From Crossaster papposus (taxonomy: Eukaryota; Echinodermata; Asteroidea; Velatida; Solasteridae): 64,000 bases of DNA. How positions within the stretch are numbered: the first letter of the stretch is position 1; each line of letters opens with the position of its first letter. A program made the translations under genes and the position numbers. Positions 11,500 through 23,263 of the stretch are shown here, piece by piece. The stretch covers positions 992,001-1,056,000 of the forward strand of contig JBAIAA010000658.1 in NCBI GenBank assembly GCA_037893245.1. The letters run 5' to 3'. The notes below the pieces were generated by a model. It was not told the DNA's origin. It saw only the letters and a program-made list of their open reading frames with translations, and did no database searches.

Positions 11500-11990
11500 T
11501 TTAACAATAACAAGACTTTGAACAAGCTTCATTTTATATCCAAGAATTATGCCAGAATCATTAATGAAGAAGTACTTATTCCGAGTATATTTACGTAACA
11601 AAAATTCAACAAAAACCCAAGCCTCGATCGTATTGACACAATAAATGAACAAATGATTGTGACTTTCGTCACCTGAATTCATAGGGACACCTAATATCAA
11701 TTTTATCAATCTTTTTTTAAACATTTTTACTGGGATGGACCCTGTGTTTTGATTTAAACCAGAAATGTTGACTTCAGGATCGAGCAGATTGTTCTTCACG
11801 CCGTTTTGGCAAACAGAAGGCCACTCTTATTGATTTTAAGAATATCTTACCAAACTCTTTGGACTCTTGAATATATATTTTAGTCATAATAAGGTTCTTG
11901 CGAGATTTGAACCAGGTTATTATCCATGCTGTCATTAAGATAAAATCTATTACAATTGTGATTGGCGGGGCCTTATCTTTTTTCAAGATT
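11500..11990 (-). pseudogene. LINE C-terminal fragment (zinc-binding type, copy 1)
   Basis: The minus strand encodes NHLFIYCVNTIEAWVFVEFLLRKY, which parallels the block EHLFIYCSRTLNAWVFVEHLLRKF at 14105-14220. This block follows the zf-RVT-type zinc motif in L1/Tx1-like LINE proteins. Frameshifts and stops are present. It lies in the large VAV intron, antisense to VAV. Confidence 0.6.
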
Positions 11991-12000
11991 AAGGAAATAG

Positions 12001-12475
12001 TTAGACGCTTTTTTCCCCTTCATCTTTTATGACATTGTGCACTCTTATTTTAGCTTTTTTACATTCATTAATCTGGTAATTCTTGAGCTGGGCTTCAATG
12101 TCATTGATATCATCAATATTGACAACACCTTTGACACAAACCACGGCCGAATTATGGACATTGGTTCTCTTGCACTGCACTGAGTCATGTTTGAGACACC
12201 AGACGCTCACAATGCCGGTCATTGTCAAAGGTTACGTTATACCATCGGTTTTCCAGTTCCACAATACACTTGATTGTTGTGACCGTATGGAGCTCTTCAG
12301 TGATGGCTTCGTAAACCTCTTCAGGCGTGACATTCTTCCTCAGATATCGCGTATTGAAACCTACGGTGTTCGGCCTATTGAGTGTCTTGAATGTGTTCAC
12401 TGACCGCGACATGGCTGCTGCAAGATAGGGACCCCCTTCCAGGAAGTAAGATGGTATAAGGCCGAAAATTGCCAC
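12001..12475 (-). pseudogene. Possible LINE ORF1-like fragment
   Basis: The minus strand reads FNTRYLRKNVTPEEVYEAI, then VELENRWYNVTFDND, and in another frame KRTNVHNSAVVCVKGVVNI. The pattern of an RRM-like strand-helix unit resembles ORF1 proteins of Tx1/L1-like LINEs found near the RT fragments on this strand. There is no catalytic motif, so the call rests on context and weak resemblance. Confidence 0.35.
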
Positions 12476-12504
12476 AATTCACTCACTGTGTTTCCAAAAA
12501 GACA

Positions 12505-13504
12505 ATGGCCCGTAATATAGAATGCTCCTGTATTTTGGCTGAAAGGGCGCCTTTCATAAGGTATCCTTATCTAAAGGCTTCCTTTACTAAGGTGGGGTTA
12601 TCTATGTTCAATTACAGAATCGACCTTATCCCTTTCCTTTGTGAAGGAGTTCATTGAATAGCTCCTCTTCATGAGGCGCCTTTGCTAAGAAAATCCTTAA
12701 CAAAAGGTCTCCCTCTAATCGCTTCCCTGCCCGAACACAATAACTTAATGCCTAGTAAATGACGGCAAATAACATGCAAATGATTGGTGTGCCATGCTTT
12801 GCACTGTAGGCCCAGGCAGGACTAGGCCCCCAGACAGCACTACATGTATATAGAGGCAAAGGAAGCAAAAGGTTCAGCTGGGAAGAGAAGAATCTCCTCA
12901 GAGTTGGAGGAACATTTGCTGTTGCAGCTGATTGAAAAGGAAAGAACTGTTATTGAAATAAGGCAAAATAAAGCAAAAATAATAAAGGATAAAAATACTG
13001 GGTGGGCTGGGGTTCCCTTGCCTATCAAACGGTTCAGGTATATCGTCTTGCAAGATATCCAAAATGTGTGCAAATCCTTCCATGGTGAATCTGTAACGTT
13101 TTTTTAATTCTCCATCATTCCTATGTGTGTCAGGATCGCGCCCTGGATCAATATTGTTCAGATTCTTCATCCTCCGGGTGTTTGCCACACGATTCAGATA
13201 ATCGCCCATCTTGCTTTTTCGGTAGTCTTAGCCCAAATGACCTAAGAACGGCTGTAAGGAAGCTCTAAAGGAAGCACTAGACCATCCTTAGGAATACAGG
13301 ACTTTCTAACCCAAAATAAAGGTGTCGATCTCAGTGTTAAAAAACATTATAAAAACCGGTCGACCTTTAGTTTAGGTGGCGATTGAAAGGAGGCCTTTTC
13401 GATAAAATAACGTTAGCTCCTAAAATAGCCAAAGGCTTCCTTAAGAAGAGATCAATGGACATAGAGGCGTCTTTTGCAGTAAAGGAGCATTATAAAATAC
13501 GAGC
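12505..13504 (-). mobile_element. Defective PIF/Harbinger element with transposase N-terminal relic
   Basis: The ends are imperfect inverted repeats. The left reads cgtaatatagaatgctcctg; the right, as reverse complement, reads cgtattttataatgctcctt. Subterminal sequence related to aaaggcgcct and aaggcttcctt is present at both ends. Between them the minus strand (13209-12898) encodes GELKKRYRFTMEGFAHILDI and LQDDIPEPFDRQGNP, which matches the N-terminal region of Harbinger transposases. The DDE core is deleted. Confidence 0.65.
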
Positions 13505-13747
13505 CAATATCTGGCACTGGTAGTGGCCCGACTTCTTTAGAAATCCAATAGGCCCACTGACATCAGCTAAAAGCGGGTAAAAACCCGCGAAAATTGTCAA
13601 CAAACAAGAGTGAAAATCAGAGCACGTCTTGCGCCCTAGAACGCTTTTATTTATTTATTTTTAATTTATTTTGCATTAGATTTTTTTATTTTTTTATTTC
13701 CTGTGGAGTTCTGGACTTCATTTATTTTATTCCACATAACAAAACAA

Positions 13748-14650
13748 TTACATCTCAATTTGATACATTATAATACAGTTAAAAACCAAAGAAAAGAGAG
13801 AAATCTCACAATTTCCCCCCAAACAACAAAAACCTATACTCGTAGCAATAACGTGTTTACAACATTTATAAAAGAAGTTTTCCTTGTTCATAAAACACAA
13901 GGCATTGTTCCTAGTGTAATAAGCTTTAAAAGACTCTGTGTTAAGTCTGTTCATTTCTAAATACAAAAAGCATTTCAAGTTCTGTCTAAAGTGAGCGATG
14001 ATATAATTGTGGTCAGAAACATTTTCAAAAACCATCTTAGCATTTTGCAATCAATAACCTCTTGAACCAGCATTCAATTATTGTGACCCAACATTCTGTT
14101 CATATTATTCAGATAATAATCCTGTAAACTTCCTTAATAGGTGTTCTACAAAAACCCAAGCGTTCAAAGTGCGACTACAATAAATAAACAAATGCTCGTT
14201 CCCGTTTCTGCAAAGAGGGCAGACCAGTTCACTTTTGTCAATTTTGCCAATTTTATGCAAGACGTCTTTAGTGGGTAAAATACAAAATCTGAGTTTGTAC
14301 AAAAACTGTTTGTCTTCGGGATTCATCAAAGTGTTTTTCCAAATATTTTTCCAGATCCGATCCCATTCCAGATCGTTTCCAAGATGAAAAATGTTTTGCC
14401 ACACTTTTTGAACTCCTGGCTGAATGAAATTTTTCAAAATAAGAATCCTGTAAATATGTTTGGTATTATTATCGAAGATAGACATACGATTACTAAACTT
14501 GTCAGCCGCTGTAACCCAGTAACTGATATGATTGGGTTGGTCCGTGTCTTTTTTTCAGTATCAAAGTGTGATAAAAGTTTCTTAAGTCGGCTAACAATTC
14601 TTCCAGCAATGATGTTCTTGATTTTACATCTACGAGCAACTTCCTGAAAG
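13748..14650 (-). pseudogene. LINE C-terminal fragment with zinc motif (copy 2)
   Basis: The minus-strand frame 14485-14105 contains DRIWKNIWKNTLMNPEDKQF, LRFCILPTKDVLHKIG and CPLCRNGNEHLFIYC, a C-x2-C...H...C motif of the zf-RVT type found near the C-terminus of L1/Tx1-like LINE proteins. Further along (14050-13748) NVSDHNYIIAHFRQNLKCFLY may be the extreme C-terminus. Stops and a frameshift separate the pieces. Confidence 0.65.
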
Positions 14651-16040
14651 ATGATAATTTATCCATTACTTAAAATATCTCTAGCATTTTAAGGCGGCTT
14701 ACTGAAATTGACTAGCCGTGATTCTGCAGTCCGTATGCGTTCTGGCCGATAAGTCTGCAGTTGCTAAGGGAGGCGAGAATCTGCAGACTGGACGGGTGTG
14801 TGCGTTCAAGCGCTACGAGTTTAATGAGCTCCACCAGCCATGCGCTATTGTCATCTCAACAATGATATAATGAATAAACATGAGTCACTAGAGACCTCAT
14901 GAATCCCGACGGCCGGTACGCAGAAAGACGTACTACAAAAATAGTACATGAATTAGGATACGGTCGTTTTACGAGTTCTGAATCGCAAACAAAATCAAGC
15001 TGCTTTCGGCTAGACCAATCCTCAAAAATCAAGTAAAAGAGGTTTAAGATTCCTACCTAGAGTGTTGGACATACTAGAAATGTTGCTTTTCATAATTTGA
15101 GCTCTTCTTTTTTTGAAAATACGACGTCAACCCATGCGTCAACAGAGCGAAATCTCTATTCCTAGTTCCGGATCGTTTTAACCATTAACCAGTTCCCGAT
15201 TTTTAGATATGTGGATCGGGTAAAAAAAATGTTTTGTAAATAACGAAAAAATAATCGCGCGAAAATCTATTTTCAGCTAGGATCACCCTGAATAAAGCAG
15301 ATTTTCTGAAAACGTATTAAATAATTAATATAAATAAATTTCATTTTAAATACTTACACAAAAGTTTAAAAAGAGGACTTTTGAAATGATTATCGTTTAA
15401 CGTTAGACAGAGCAACAAGCCTGCCTGTGCTGCATAGCCTAGCCGGCGGCCCGGCGCGGCCAAACGAAAACTGCCCCGGCACAAAACACGTCACATAAAT
15501 CGCTTAATTGCTCGCGTGTAGTTGGTACTTATGGTAAGGCATACACTTTACACACAATCCGAACTACATGTACCGGTACATGGTACAGGTACATGGCCTA
15601 GGCACGTGGTGTTCTCATAAATTGTTATCCCTCCCACGTAAAAAATAAAATTTATCGGAACAATTGTAGAAACTAACGTATAGAACGTGAAATAAAGCTT
15701 TGCTATTATATTAAACAGAATAAGAAACATAAAAGACTGAAAAGCTACGTAAACGCTAATAAAATTAAGTATAGGTGGTAGAAATTGTCTTTTTACCAGG
15801 GGTGGACGTTCATATCATGTATTGGCCAACTTGTTTAATGGTTGCTGCAAATGTCCGTGGCCAGCTCTGCGTTGCTCAGGATGTAATTTTGCGGCTCCTG
15901 TGAGTTTCTACAAACCGTCCAAACATATTCAAAGTGCGAGTCGGAAATCTAGCCAATTTTGTTTTCTAGATTTTTCATTGACAAAAAAGTGTTTCACAAA
16001 TCTTTAACGCTACCTTTTAAAATGCACTTCATCAGAGAAA
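14651..16040. other. Intronic stretch, nothing recognised
   Basis: No domain, transposon end or tandem array is recognised. There is a small GC-rich patch at about 15420-15480 and a short reiteration of ggtacatg words near 15570-15600. Confidence 0.4.
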
Positions 16041-16041
16041 T

Positions 16042-16890
16042 AAATAGTCTGAAAGTTTGGTTCAAAGTCACAACTTGCTAAGATCAATGTCCATGGTATC
16101 AACATCCAAAATTCACCTGTTAAGTTGTCGGCGACCTGTCAAAATCTGGGAGTCACCTTTGACTCACTTATGTCAATGTCTCATCATGTTTCTAACACAT
16201 GTAAATCTGTCAGATTTCAACTTCGTAACTTGGGTTTAATTCGGAAGTATCTAACCCGCTCAGCAACATAGAAACTTGTTCACGCCCTCATTTCATCTCG
16301 GTTGGATTTTTGTAATTCCCTGTTGTATCAGCTACCCCGTAACCAACTTGCTCGCCTACAAAGACTCCAAAATTCTGCCGCTCGAATTGTGACCCTGACA
16401 CCCTCTAGAACCCATATCACCCCGATTTTGCAGTCTCTGCATTGCCTCCCTGTTGCTGACCATATTAAGTATAAACTATTACTGCTTGTTTTTCATTGCC
16501 TTCTTGATTCAGCTCCTGAATACAACATAGACCTATTAACTCCATATAATCCATCCAGGCGATTAAGATCTTCTGATGCTTCCTTGCTGGTTGTCCCTCA
16601 CACTCACAAATCCTGGGGTGATCGATCATTTTCTTACGCAGGTCCTCATCTTTGGAACAAACTACCCCTTAGCATTCGCAATATCCCATCGCTTTCTGAA
16701 TTTAAAGTTGCCCTAAAGACCTATTTGTTTCAGACCACTCAGAATATTCTCGTTTAGTTAAATTTAATGGTTTTGTTACTTCTGATTTGATATAATTTTT
16801 GTTTGCGCCATGAGCGTCATTTATGGAGAATAATGGCGCGGTATAAATTTCCGTTATTATTATTATATTATTATTATTATTATGAAACAA
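16042..16890 (+). pseudogene. L2/CR1-type LINE 3' end
   Basis: The plus strand encodes LGVTFDSL, HVSNTCKSVRFQLRNLGLIR, then the 151-codon frame 16302-16757: [68 protein letters not shown] and [20 protein letters not shown]. These are the canonical C-terminal blocks of CR1/L2 LINE reverse transcriptases. The 3'UTR ends in a TTATTATTAT tail (16850-16885), as expected for these elements. The 5' part is missing and one stop (TAG near 16268) breaks the frame. Confidence 0.85.
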
Positions 16891-17062
16891 CAATCGCCAT
16901 CCTCTTTCAAAAGGCTGTTATAACATATCCATCTTCCCTCTCCATGGCATGTAAGAGGGACATTCAGTTTAAAACTAACAACAGAGTGATCTGATAACTC
17001 CACGAGATTATCACACAAAAATGGGCTCTAGAGTATGCGTCGTTTGGAGCATAAACAGAACA
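16891..17062 (-). pseudogene. LINE endonuclease, C-terminal part, right up to the DIRS insertion
   Basis: On the minus strand the sequence entering from the DIRS boundary reads CSVYAPND. After a small deletion and frame change it continues DNLVELSDHSVVSFKL and GEGRWICYNSLLKEDGD. The S-D-H and G-x-G-x-W-x-x-N motifs are the end of an APE-type LINE endonuclease. It continues the endonuclease fragment on the other side of the DIRS element (23440-23790). Confidence 0.7.
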
Positions 17063-17214
17063 GTCTACGTCATTCTACTTACCTGTAGAGCCATCTACTT
17101 ATGCAGATTTCCCTGACCGACAGGTCTTACCGCTAAGAGTTTACACAATAGCGCCCTCATGTGGCCTCTTACCCATGGTGCCCCGCGGCACACCTCGTGT
17201 CTTCCTCTTTTCTC
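17063..17214 (+). repeat. DIRS left inverted terminal repeat
   Basis: The segment from gtctacgtcattctacttac through cttcctcttttctc is the reverse complement of the right repeat at 23264-23439 over most of its length. The outermost about 17 bp differ between the two ends, which is normal for DIRS elements. Confidence 0.92.
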
Positions 17215-17323
17215 TTAGCGGCAGGTCGGGTAGGACGTGTTTGTAAAACGCTCCGGTGTTTTTCGTACTACCCGTTATTGCTTAAGAGAAGATTTTATTT
17301 GTAGAGTTGAGTTGAATAAAGAT

Positions 17324-19527
17324 ATGAAGCGTTTGGAGAGAACTAGTCCTGTCACATCTGGGGGTACCACAATTCCCCCGGGACAGACTAAGTTCTCCGG
17401 GGACTTTGAAGGTGGTACCACAATTCCACCTCACCAGTCCCCCGTCCGGCACCCGCAGCCACTGTTGGCTACGGGCGCTGGCAGTTCCGTTGGCCATGTA
17501 GGGGACCCCACAAGGTCTTCACCTCTGGTCAATTTAAGCGGAACATCCAAACGAAAGGTTCGCTCCGGCAAGGTTATTGACCAAAAATTACACTCCTGTG
17601 CCGGAGCCAAACCTAAGAAGGGCCGTCAGGGTAAACGTAGCCCAGACACGGGCTTCGCTAAACCCTCCGCCCCGTCCCCGAACGTGGGGCAGTCTCACGT
17701 ACAGACTGGCCTTCACGGTTCAGTGGACTTGAATCACCCGTGTCCATCCAGTACAGTGGCGAGCTCCACATTGTGTCGGGACGGACTTTTATACGGGTTA
17801 CCGGACCGAGTAGTGCCCGCTCAACCTACAGGGGTTGGAGTGCTATCGGCCGGGCAGGATATGAGCGATGCTGAACGAGCAGCCCAGGGGAACCCCGGAC
17901 CGGCTGGCTCTATGCTATCTCGCTCTGAGGGACCGCCCTCGTCCTCGGATTTTTTCCGTTGTTCAGGGGTCCCATTGCCCCAGGCGTCACCCGAGTTTTC
18001 CTCGGATGTCCCCCGGGGCCGCTCTTCAAAGAAGAGTAATAAGAATAAGGCGGGCCGTCGGTCACGCCGTTCTTCTACGAGTTCAGACAACTCGTCAGAC
18101 CGATCCCACCGGGGCAAACGCCCCAGGGGTGAGGATTTGGTATCTCGAGCTGACTTCATGCAAGCCTTCCAGTCAATTTCGGCTTCATTGTCGGCCATAT
18201 CTGCCTCCCGCCATACGGGCGCCATTGGTGGCTCGTTTGACGCTGCTAGCCACGCTCCGCCGGCCTCAGTTATTGGTCACGGCTGGGTGGCTCAGGGACA
18301 GAGGGACATACCGCACACAGTTAGCCGTGCTCCGGTATCCCCACCTGCACTGAGCATTCACCCATCGGCATCTATTGTCTCCGAGGGAGTTGCTCAGCCA
18401 CTGGACCGTGGCCCTGTGCAGCTTGCCCCTCCATATGTGTCTTCGGCTAGCGGCTCTCGCTCGCCAGGGTCAACTCGTCTCTCGCATTCGGATGATTTAT
18501 CCGATGACGACGAGACAATTGCCAGATTACAGCGGTTGTCCATTGCCAAAACGGAACTCCGTTTAGTGCAAAGGGACATGATTCGGGTATTACAACTACC
18601 CTCCACTAATGAACCTCCTCAGCCTGAACATAAATCATTCAAGCACAGGACGGGTTCGATTAAAATAACTGACAAAGTGTTTCCGATGCTCCCCCTTGAT
18701 CAGGTGTGCGTAAATCGCATCAGCAAGATTAAGTCTGCTGATAAATGGCACCCATTTGCAAAACGCGAAGTTGATTATTATCGTTTTCCTTTGGCGGATT
18801 TCGATAATTTCTTCGCCACACCTTCACTCTCCGACGCAGCAAAAGACAAGCTGTCTGCGGATGAGGGGACCACAGCATCCAAACATCCCTTCGCAGATAA
18901 GACTCGCGGCAAGCTAGAGGACACTTTGAGAAATTTGGACTCTGCCTCCCGCCAGGGTATGCGTGTGGCCTCCTTCTTACTTCTACTCACCGAGTATTTG
19001 GTGGCTGGATGTGAAGATGATGCGGCAGTTCCAGTGGACATGTTAACCGCCGCTTTTCACTGTCTAGACCACGGTCTTCGCTCGGTCCTTGACCAGTTTA
19101 CACGAGTGTCGACCTTGGCTACCTCGTCCCGCCGGAGAAATGTGCTTGATGCACTTTTTCTCCCGTCGCAGGGCGCCCGCAAAAGATTCGAGTCTCTTTG
19201 CTGGGAAAGGATCTTTTTGCAGAAAAATTTGAGGATTGCATTCGGGCCGAGGCTAAACGGCTGAAGGCTACTGAGAAGATCAATCTTAATAAGCCTTCAA
19301 CTTCCACACCCAGGACAGCGCAGGGAAAAAACAAGCCATCCTTTGTTATCCCCCGCCGCAAGCCACTACTGTCTAACCGTGGTTCTTTTCGCGGCCGCAC
19401 CGACAATACATCCGGTGCACATGCCGCGCAGGTTTGGTCTTTCGCTGCCCAACAACGGGGCCGATCTGACCGAGGTTTCCGGTCGCCTGCCCCCCCGTTA
19501 TCGCGGGGGCTGGCGGAAATGACTTGA
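17324..19527 (+). pseudogene. DIRS ORF1 (gag-like), frameshifted near its end
   Basis: The frame is open from an ATG at 17324 to 19264. It encodes a Ser/Pro/Gly-rich N-terminal half with basic patches (KKSNKNKAGRRSRRSS, then HRGKRPRG), a low-complexity middle, and a more globular C-terminal part (VFPMLPLDQVCVNRISKIKS, WHPFAKREVDYYRF, LLLLTEYLVAG). This layout is usual for DIRS ORF1, thought to be the structural particle protein. Near 19200 the frame breaks, and the C-terminus continues in another frame (FAEKFEDCIRAEAKRLKATE ... GLAEMT) to a stop at 19527. The region upstream of 17324 is open but lacks an earlier ATG in frame. Confidence 0.75.
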
Positions 19528-19581
19528 CCAGCTCATGGCGACCTCCCGCCGTCGGACCCGTGGGAGGCCGCCTTCGGACCC

Positions 19582-21942
19582 GTGGGAGGCCGCCTTCGAG
19601 TCTTTGCAGGGTCCTGGGCTCTAGTTACGTCGGACAGGTGGGTGCTCGATTCAATCAGTCGCGGTTACGCGCTCGAATTTTCGAGCACCCCCCCCGTCCG
19701 ACATGCTCGTTCGGCCGACGCCAATACCGTCCGACCTAACGAAGCGACGTGCCCTCGAAAGGGAGATCAGCTCCCTCCTCGAGAAAAAGGCCTTTTTGTC
19801 GACCTTCTTTCTGATACCCAAGAAGGAGGCCGGCGTATGGCGCCCCATCCTAAACCTAAAGCCCCTGAACACATTTATTCGTCCGAAACGCTTCCGTATG
19901 GATACACTCAGGATTGTCCTCGAGTCAATCCAAACGCCAGCATGGGGGGCCAGCCTAGACCTGAAGGACGCTTACCTTCATGTTCCCATCAGGCCGGAGC
20001 ACTGGAAATTTCTTTGGTTCCAATACAAGGATATCCGCTACGAATTCACGGTGCTCCCATTCGGCCTTTCCACCTCACCCCGAGTTTTTACCCGGATAGT
20101 GAAGGTGGTCGGGGCCGCGCTGCGGAAACGGGGAGTGGCCATATTCATGTACCTCGACGACTGGATCATCGTGGGACAATCTCGGGAGGCCACGGCTGCG
20201 GCGTTCGACCTGACATGGCGCCTCACGTCGGACCTCGGTTTTGTCATCAACACCAAGAAGTCACACCCGCTCCCCTCCCAGTTCCCAAATTTCCTGGGAG
20301 CGTCTCTGGACCTCCGAAAGGGACTGGCCCGTCCTACAGAGGAACGCATATCAAACCTCCGACAGTGCGTGTCTCTGTTTCTCCCATCGGCGATAGCCCC
20401 GGCACAGGCTTGGCTCAGGCTTCTGGGCCTCATGTCCAGCCTGGTGGACATTGTAGGGTTCTGCAGGTTAAAGGTAGTATACACCATTGGTAATTTGTTG
20501 AATTATCAGGAATGGGTGGATTTGGGGGGTTGTATTTTATAGTAAATATCGTTTAACTGACCTGTCCGAATTTTTACATTCATGGATCCTGAGAAAAGCA
20601 TGAAAAACAGCGTTTGTTTTTCACCGGCGTCGAGCAGTTATTCTTATGTTATCTTTGTTTTTTCGCGCTCGCCGGACGGCGAGAATGAATTTTGGTTTAT
20701 ACAATTCAATTTTTTGGAACAATTACAGGATATCTAGGGCCCTCATTTTGCTGGATGCCTACAATCATTATTTACTTTCAAATGAGTAAAATATTTCTTA
20801 ATAATTCGGTAATAAATTTTTTTGATATCTGCAAATGGTGTATACTACCTTTAAGGATGCGCCCCATCCAGCTGCATCTACTCTCTTTCTACCAACCCAG
20901 TCGCCACCACATAAATCATCGGGTGCCGACCACGTCTTGAGTGGTACCACACCTCCGGTGGTGGCTTGACATTGCCAACCTCACCGGAGGCCATGCCTTT
21001 CGCAGACCTCAGCCGTCAGTAACCGTAACGACAGACGCGTCACTTTCTGGCTGGGGAGCCACCCTCCACCCATGTCAAGTAGCGGGTCGCTGGGACCCCG
21101 AACTTCACTCAAGTCACATAAATGTACTCGAGATGTTGGCCGTCGTCAGATCTCTCCAACATTTTCGTGTATCAGTGATGGGTCGGGCGGTCCTGGTTCG
21201 ATGCGACAATGCCACAGTAGTGGCTTACATCAACCACCAGGGGGGCACGCGGTCTGCCAAGCTGTGTGTGCTCACATGGAAGCTCCTCCATTGGTGTTTG
21301 CGCCACAACGTCACGCTTTCAGCAGTCCACCTCCCGAGCAAGGAAAACGTCGTTGCCGACGCCCTTTCCAGGGGGTGGATCCTCCCAACAGAGTGGACAC
21401 TGCAACCGCAGGTTGCTCAGTCTCTATTCCTGCTGATCGACAGACCACATGTCGACCTGTTTGCTTCACAGGTCAATCACCACTTACCGGTCTACTGCGC
21501 GAGGGGCCCCGACCCCTGCGCGTGGCAGACGGATGCACTGACGATTTGATGGGACGGGCTACTGGCGTATGCCTTCCCCCCGTTCTCCCTCATTCTTCGG
21601 GTGCTGACCAAACTAGAGCAAGAGGACTGCAAGGTCTTCCTCATAGCTCCGTTCTGGCCTCGCCAACCGTGGTTTCCAAGACTGATCAGACTCTTGGTTC
21701 ACCGGCCAGTGGTCCTTCCGCGCAAAGCGGACATTCTGTTCCAACCCAGCTCGGGTCTCCTTCACCCAGCTCCGCAGGAACTTCACCTGACGTACTGGGT
21801 ACTGTCACGCAATCCCTCCGCACGACAGGCTTTTCTCAACGAGCTGCAGCTATTGCAACCAGAAAAGTTTACGACAGCAGATTACGCCGTTTTTATAAAT
21901 GGTGTAGAAGCCGATCTCTGCATCCCCCCAATACTTCTGTAG
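19582..21942 (+). pseudogene. DIRS reverse transcriptase / RNase H, broken
   Basis: Pieces in order are GSWALVTSDRWVLDSISRGY (frame 19582), a frame change near 19705, and the RT core with FFLIPKKEAGVWRPILNLKP, ASLDLKDAYLHVPI, LPFGLSTSPRVFT and the catalytic box YLDDW (20150-20164). The MITE at 20472-20850 then interrupts. RNase H follows with TTDASLSGWGA, NVLEMLAVV, VRCDNATVVAY and VADALSRG, so all four acidic positions are present. The frame continues through DLFASQVNHHLPVYCARG and LIAPFWPRQPWF to 21942. TGA codons at 20938-20940 and 21547-21549 break it. The 3' part overlaps the recombinase frame, as in other DIRS elements. Confidence 0.9.
20472..20850. mobile_element. TTAA-flanked MITE inserted in the DIRS RT/RNase H gene
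   Basis: The ends are perfect 17-bp inverted repeats AGGTAGTATACACCATT, flanked on both sides by TTAA (20468-20471 and 20851-20854). Removing the 379-bp element and one TTAA restores the DIRS reading frame across the site (FCRL then RMRPIQLHLL), so the boundaries are exact. A TTAA target is typical of piggyBac and Kolobok transposons. There is no coding capacity. A longer relative is at 35126-35614. Confidence 0.95.
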
Positions 21943-22857
21943 GGGAAGTTGCAGATTTTCGGGTATACTTGTTCGAGAGTAACCTTGCTACGGCCACAGT
22001 TAGAAAATACCGGTCGGCCATAGCGGCTATCCACGGAGGCTTCCCAGACGGAACCTCTGTGTCAGATAATCAAGCTCTCAGCCAGCTAGTCAGGGGGATG
22101 TTCGTTTCACGCCCCCCCGACACGCAGGCTGGTGCCCACATGGGACCTTTTTAACGTGTTATCCACGTTATCGAGATTCTCATTTGAACCAATGGACAGT
22201 TCAACTTTACTGAACTTGTCCATTAAGGTTGCCTTCTTGTTAGCAGTAGCTACGTCTAGACGACGTAGTGAACTGCATTCCCTTACATTAGAGGCGGGCC
22301 ACATCCGGTGGGAACCGGGGGGCGTCCGCTTGGTACCTAAAATAGGGTTCTTGACTAAGAATCAGTCGGAGTCCTTTTCGCCTCCAGACATCTTTGTCCC
22401 GGACATCAAATCGTTCTCGTCCGTTCCAGACGACAGATTTTGGTGCCCGGTCAGGGCTTTGAAGTGGTACATAAACCGCACGAAGGCGCTTAGAGCAGAC
22501 CATTCACAGCTTTTTGTCACAACGACCCTGCCACACCGGCCGGCTTCTCGTGACACGATCGCCCGATGGCTAGTCACTGCCATCCGCTCATCCGCAGACG
22601 TTTCAACGGCAGATACCGTTGAATCGATCCACGCACATGATATTAGGGCGGCATCCACTTCGTGGGCCTTCTTTAAGGGCATCTCCTTAAATGACATCAC
22701 TCAGGCTGCGTGTTGGAAGACCCCCAACACCTTCACTGAGTGCTACCTAAAAGACGTTCTCCAGACGGAGGGCAGAGCAGGGAGAGCAGTGCTGAGGGCA
22801 GCTAGCCGGACCTCATCACGTCCGCAGGACCCTCTCCAGCCGGGGACCTCTCTATAA
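21740..22857 (+). pseudogene. DIRS tyrosine recombinase, frameshifted
   Basis: The N-terminal core-binding part reads FSQRAAAIATRKVYDSRLRR, FYKWCRSRSLHPPNTSVGEV and ATVRKYRSAIAAIHGG in one frame. Near 22125 the frame changes and the catalytic part follows: LLAVATSRRRSELHSL (first Arg), HAHDIRAASTSWAFF (H-x-x-R), ACWKTPNTFTECYLKDV (Trp and the candidate nucleophile Tyr at 22744-22746), ending at 22857. Tyrosine recombinases insert DIRS circles by site-specific strand exchange without target duplication. The single frameshift makes this copy inactive. Overlap of its start with the end of the RT/RH frame fits the family. Confidence 0.9.
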
Positions 22858-23102
22858 TGCGCGAGTCACCGTTCTCTGCTCCCTTTATGGGGCCTTTTTT
22901 ACATTCAAAACAGTGTGTATATATGTAAAAAGGGTTTTTGCCCGTTTTTTCTGCTGGTTAGCGTTGTTAACGTGCAGGGCTTATGGACCCTTGCCCCACC
23001 CTTATGTGGTGCAACAGGGCCCACCGAGGTTATGCCTCATGCCCCACGCCACAGTATACAATAGCATCTCGCATATACCCACCGCCAATTACCCGGTGCG
23101 AG

Positions 23103-23204
23103 TCTATGCATAAGTAGATGGCTCTACAGGTAAGTAGAATGACGTAGACTCCCCCCCACAGCAGTGTGGATGGGGTCTACGAATGAATACTTACCTGTAG
23201 AGCA
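23103..23204 (+). repeat. DIRS internal complementary region
   Basis: The left half (about 23107-23150) is the reverse complement of the left end (17063-17106). The right half (23151-23204) is the reverse complement of the right end (about 23386-23439). The junction between halves (gtagact then a seven-C run) therefore records both tips in head-to-tail order. In the DIRS replication model this region templates completion of the circular DNA. Confidence 0.92.
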
Positions 23205-23263
23205 TCCCTCCCTCCTTCCCCACTAGCCTCGATGCTATGAGTGCTCCAATTAATCTAGCGCTC

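Noticed and set aside
11129..11799. Lys/Thr/Glu-rich minus-strand frames up to 192 codons
   Set aside because: The charged part is the translation of a TTTGGTTTC minisatellite; only the LINE-like block outside it is kept.
17821..20487. Minus-strand and alternative frames within the DIRS element (134-303 codons)
   Set aside because: They overlap the gag-like and RT frames, contain no domain and reflect GC-rich coding composition.
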